Virus record (IMG/VR): IMGVR_UViG_3300013094_003941
Location: 1-22,862 of that record
Source: a virus
Strand: one strand, 5' to 3'
Length of the DNA: 22,862 nucleotides
Shown: positions 21,072 through 22,862 of the stretch, in pieces
How the letters are laid out: each line of letters begins with the position of its first letter
How positions within the stretch are numbered: the stretch's first letter is position 1
The notes under the pieces: model-generated
Told to the model about the DNA's origin: nothing
What the model saw: the letters and a program-made list of their open reading frames with translations, nothing else
The model's database searches: none
Made by a program: the position numbers and the translations under genes

Positions 21072-21527
21072 ATGGGTACATCTAAAAATAGCAAATATAT
21101 ACAAGGTGTTTATAACCCTATAAACAAAGAAAAGTATAAAGGTAGTGTAAATCCAATTTACCGGTCTTCTTTAGAACGTCAATTCTTTTATTTTTTTGAT
21201 ACCAATTCAAATGTAGTAGCATGGGCTAGTGAATCAATAGTTGTACCTTACTATAATGATGCAGATCATAAAGTACACAAGTATTATGTGGATTTAATAG
21301 CTGCTATAAAAGATGGTACTGGTAATGCTCAAAAGTATTTAATTGAATTAAAGCCTCATTCTCAAACACAAGCTCCAGTTTCTACCCCAAATAAAAAACA
21401 AAGTACTATTTTGTATGAGAATTTAATGTACCATCAAAATCAGTGTAAATGGAAAGCAGCATCTGAGTATGCTGCTAAAAAAGGTATGAAATTTATAGTA
21501 CTCACAGAAAAGTACCTTAAAGGTTAA
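21072..21527 (+). CDS. 4: Head completion protein gp4 (TnsA-like nuclease fold)
   Basis: T4 gp4 (also named gp50/gp65 in older work) acts late in head maturation, after packaging, before tail joining. The 151-aa product matches it closely in length and pattern: NPINKEKYKGSVNPIYRSSLE, FFYFFDTNSNVVAWASESIVVPY and YYVDLIAAIKDG. It retains the probable metal-binding set of a TnsA/restriction nuclease core: Glu35, Asp74 and Glu92-x-Lys94 in LIELKP. The gene is on the plus strand, divergent from primase across 19 bases, and its end overlaps the end of the minus-strand 166-aa gene by 4 bases. The ATG is preceded by CTATATAAT, possibly a promoter. Confidence 0.92.
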   Translation: MGTSKNSKYIQGVYNPINKEKYKGSVNPIYRSSLERQFFYFFDTNSNVVAWASESIVVPYYNDADHKVHKYYVDLIAAIKDGTGNAQKYLIELKPHSQTQAPVSTPNKKQSTILYENLMYHQNQCKWKAASEYAAKKGMKFIVLTEKYLKG

Positions 21528-22024
21528 TCTTCTCTTGACTTGTAGTTTTCTTCTTCTTCGTCTTCAATAATTGTTACAGAAAAATATCTCTGTTCACTAA
21601 CAATTTTTTTCACAACAGGGTCAAGCTCTTGCACTTCTTGTACTTCTTCTTCAACTACTTCTTCTGCCTCTAAAGCGCGTTTTTCTGCAGCAGCTTTTTT
21701 ACGAGCAAGAAACACAGCTCGTTCAGCTGGCTTCATTCTTAACATTGTACCTATTTCAGCCAGTTTTTTACCGTATTTTTGTTTTCTCTCTTCTTCAATA
21801 TCTTCTAGAGAAGGTTCATTTGGTAGTTCAGGTTCTTCTCCTTTAGCTGTACTAATCATTTTTAGTATTACCGACTCTTCAGTAATATATTCAGTTGCAC
21901 CAGGTAAAGATTTCGTGCGTTCTAAATAATTGATAATATCCCCTACTGTTATTTCAGGGTCCCTATTAACAAGATTGTCTACTACTAACTGAGTTTTATT
22001 TAAAAGTATTGTATAATTGTCCAT
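21524..22024 (-). CDS. Acidic phage protein of unknown function (166 aa)
   Basis: I do not recognise a family. The 166-aa product begins MDNYTILLNKTQLVVDNLVN. The second half is highly charged: a basic and Ala-rich helix near residues 95-118 (MKPAERAVFLARKKAAAEKR) followed by a Glu/Val-rich acidic run (EAEEVVEEEVQEVQEL) and an acidic end (EDEEEENY). No membrane segment. The gene ends convergently with gp4, overlapping by 4 bases. It could be a scaffold-like or regulatory protein; nothing in the sequence settles it. Confidence 0.7.
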   Translation of the reverse strand: MDNYTILLNKTQLVVDNLVNRDPEITVGDIINYLERTKSLPGATEYITEESVILKMISTAKGEEPELPNEPSLEDIEEERKQKYGKKLAEIGTMLRMKPAERAVFLARKKAAAEKRALEAEEVVEEEVQEVQELDPVVKKIVSEQRYFSVTIIEDEEEENYKSRED

Positions 22025-22055
22025 AACAGAAATATGAACAATTATTTTACTTAGG

Positions 22056-22748
22056 TCAACTCTTTTCGAATTGTTTTTTCAAAAATTCTTGCTGAATAAA
22101 ATCTCCTACTAGAGTATCGTTTTCCCCGTAGAACTCACCTTTATCGTTAATGTAAAGACTCATCATAGCTATACGTTCTTGACGACTACCAAAAATAGGT
22201 ATAAATGCAGGACAATCATCAGTTTCAAAGAATCTTGAACCGCCTTTTTCCCAAGCTTTGTAAATACCTTCAAATAAATGACCGATTTCAGAGCGGTAAA
22301 TAGGGTCAACGTCTCTATTAGGAGCTTCAGTTAGTGCAACATCATTTTCTTTACAAAATGGTAAATAAAAAATAATTGAGTAAAATTTTATTGACTCTCT
22401 AACAAGCTTTACTGTTTTGTCAATAAAAGCTTCATCAATATCTGATAAACCTTTTTCGTAAAGCCATAGAGAGTAAACTAAGTTATCAATAGGTGTACGA
22501 TCATAGATAATCTTCTTTTTACCTACATTAGACATAGCTTCATCAACTAGATGATTTAAAATAAGCTCTTGAGACTCTTTTGTACCGTTCTTATTTACAG
22601 GTAATTTTTTCTCTTTAATTAAATCCCTATAAGTCGATTTTGGGGTTGTAAAATCAGGCCACCGCTCTTTCATGTCTTGGATAAGAGTAGTTTTACCAAT
22701 ACACTGCGTGCCAATAACGCCGATTTTATTAAGTTTAGGAGAGCTCAT
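22056..22748 (-). CDS. P-loop nucleoside/nucleotide kinase-like ATPase (AAA_28/NadR-like)
   Basis: The 230-aa product begins with a P-loop GTQCIGKTT (residues 13-21, Walker A), preceded by KIGVIG, as in NadR-type and AAA_28 (PF13521) kinases. IIYDRTPIDNLVYSLWLYEK at about 79-98 is the kinase-type second strand with an Asp-Arg pair. Later FYLPFCKEND and DPIYRSEIGHLFEGIYKAW resemble the lid and substrate region. It might phosphorylate a nucleoside or nucleotide for phage DNA synthesis, fitting the neighbouring primase and thyX. The substrate is not readable. It precedes the 166-aa gene with 31 bases between. Confidence 0.72.
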   Translation of the reverse strand: MSSPKLNKIGVIGTQCIGKTTLIQDMKERWPDFTTPKSTYRDLIKEKKLPVNKNGTKESQELILNHLVDEAMSNVGKKKIIYDRTPIDNLVYSLWLYEKGLSDIDEAFIDKTVKLVRESIKFYSIIFYLPFCKENDVALTEAPNRDVDPIYRSEIGHLFEGIYKAWEKGGSRFFETDDCPAFIPIFGSRQERIAMMSLYINDKGEFYGENDTLVGDFIQQEFLKKQFEKS

Positions 22749-22787
22749 TTGTTAAAATTTACGCTTTATAGCAATATTAGCAACCTC

Positions 22788-22862
22788 TTAACTATCTTCA
22801 GGTGGTTGACCGGTTTCCACATCTACCCAATCAAGTACACAATTGTGAGGTGGGTTGTAACC
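22788..22862 (-). CDS. C-terminal end of an unidentified gene (runs off the right edge)
   Basis: The minus strand is open from the window edge for 24 codons and ends in TAA at 22788-22790, 39 bases before the kinase-like gene. The visible end is YNPPHNCVLDWVDVETGQPP followed by EDS. It is consistent with the end of an upstream co-directional gene, but too short to identify or fully trust. Confidence 0.45.
   Translation of the reverse strand, partial: GYNPPHNCVLDWVDVETGQPPEDS

Noticed and set aside
21053-21094. An extended N-terminus of primase starting at 21094
   Set aside because: It would overlap the gp4 coding start, and the zinc-ribbon primase fold begins well with the ATG at 21052.

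Overview
The window is a stretch of an AT-rich genome of a T4-like (myovirus-type) bacteriophage, almost certainly environmental. The core head genes are those of T4, in T4-like order on the minus strand: portal gp20, prohead protease gp21, a small core protein resembling gp67, scaffold gp22 and major capsid protein gp23 (cut off by the left edge). T4-type late promoter boxes (TATAAATA or one mismatch) lie just upstream of gp20, gp21, gp22 and a fibre gene. Almost no gene has a recognisable Shine-Dalgarno sequence. Leaders are A/T-rich, which hints at a host with SD-independent initiation, for example Bacteroidota. That host guess is inference only.

Layout. (1) 1-2712, minus strand: gp23, gp22, gp67-like and gp21, with a terminator between gp22 and gp23. 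(2) 2776-6255, plus strand: a four-gene cassette inserted between gp21 and gp20. It holds two family-2 glycosyltransferases with unusual C-terminal fusions, a gene for the second half of a GT9/heptosyltransferase-like enzyme, and a probable neck/connector protein. (3) 6269-11383, minus strand: portal with a Gly/Ala/Pro-rich tail, a collagen-like fibre built of Gly-Tyr-Ser-Gly repeats, a LamG-like protein and a gp15-like tail terminator. (4) 11392-18590, minus strand: an Fe-S (XPD/DinG-type) helicase, two small unknown proteins (one with a strong hairpin inside its coding region), a GroES/gp31-like co-chaperonin, a 2-oxoglutarate/Fe(II) oxygenase, clamp-loader small subunit gp62, a DUF366 protein, a third glycosyltransferase, two small proteins, a class II glutamine amidotransferase and QueC. 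(5) 18650-22862: a plus-strand lysine-rich protein with its own terminator, minus-strand ThyX and primase gp61, plus-strand head-completion nuclease gp4, then a minus-strand acidic unknown, a P-loop kinase-like protein and the end of one more gene.

How they fit together. The window combines late morphogenesis (capsid, portal, neck, tail completion, fibres, co-chaperonin) with DNA replication and nucleotide supply (primase, clamp loader, helicase, ThyX, kinase). It also holds two possible modification systems. One is a queC-gat pair with a nearby DUF366 gene, which suggests 7-deazaguanine (preQ0 or archaeosine-like) chemistry, probably to protect phage DNA from restriction. The other is a set of glycosyltransferases that may decorate virion proteins or act on host glycans. 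No tRNA gene, CRISPR array, IS element or integrase was seen, and no gene-free stretch exceeds about 210 bases.
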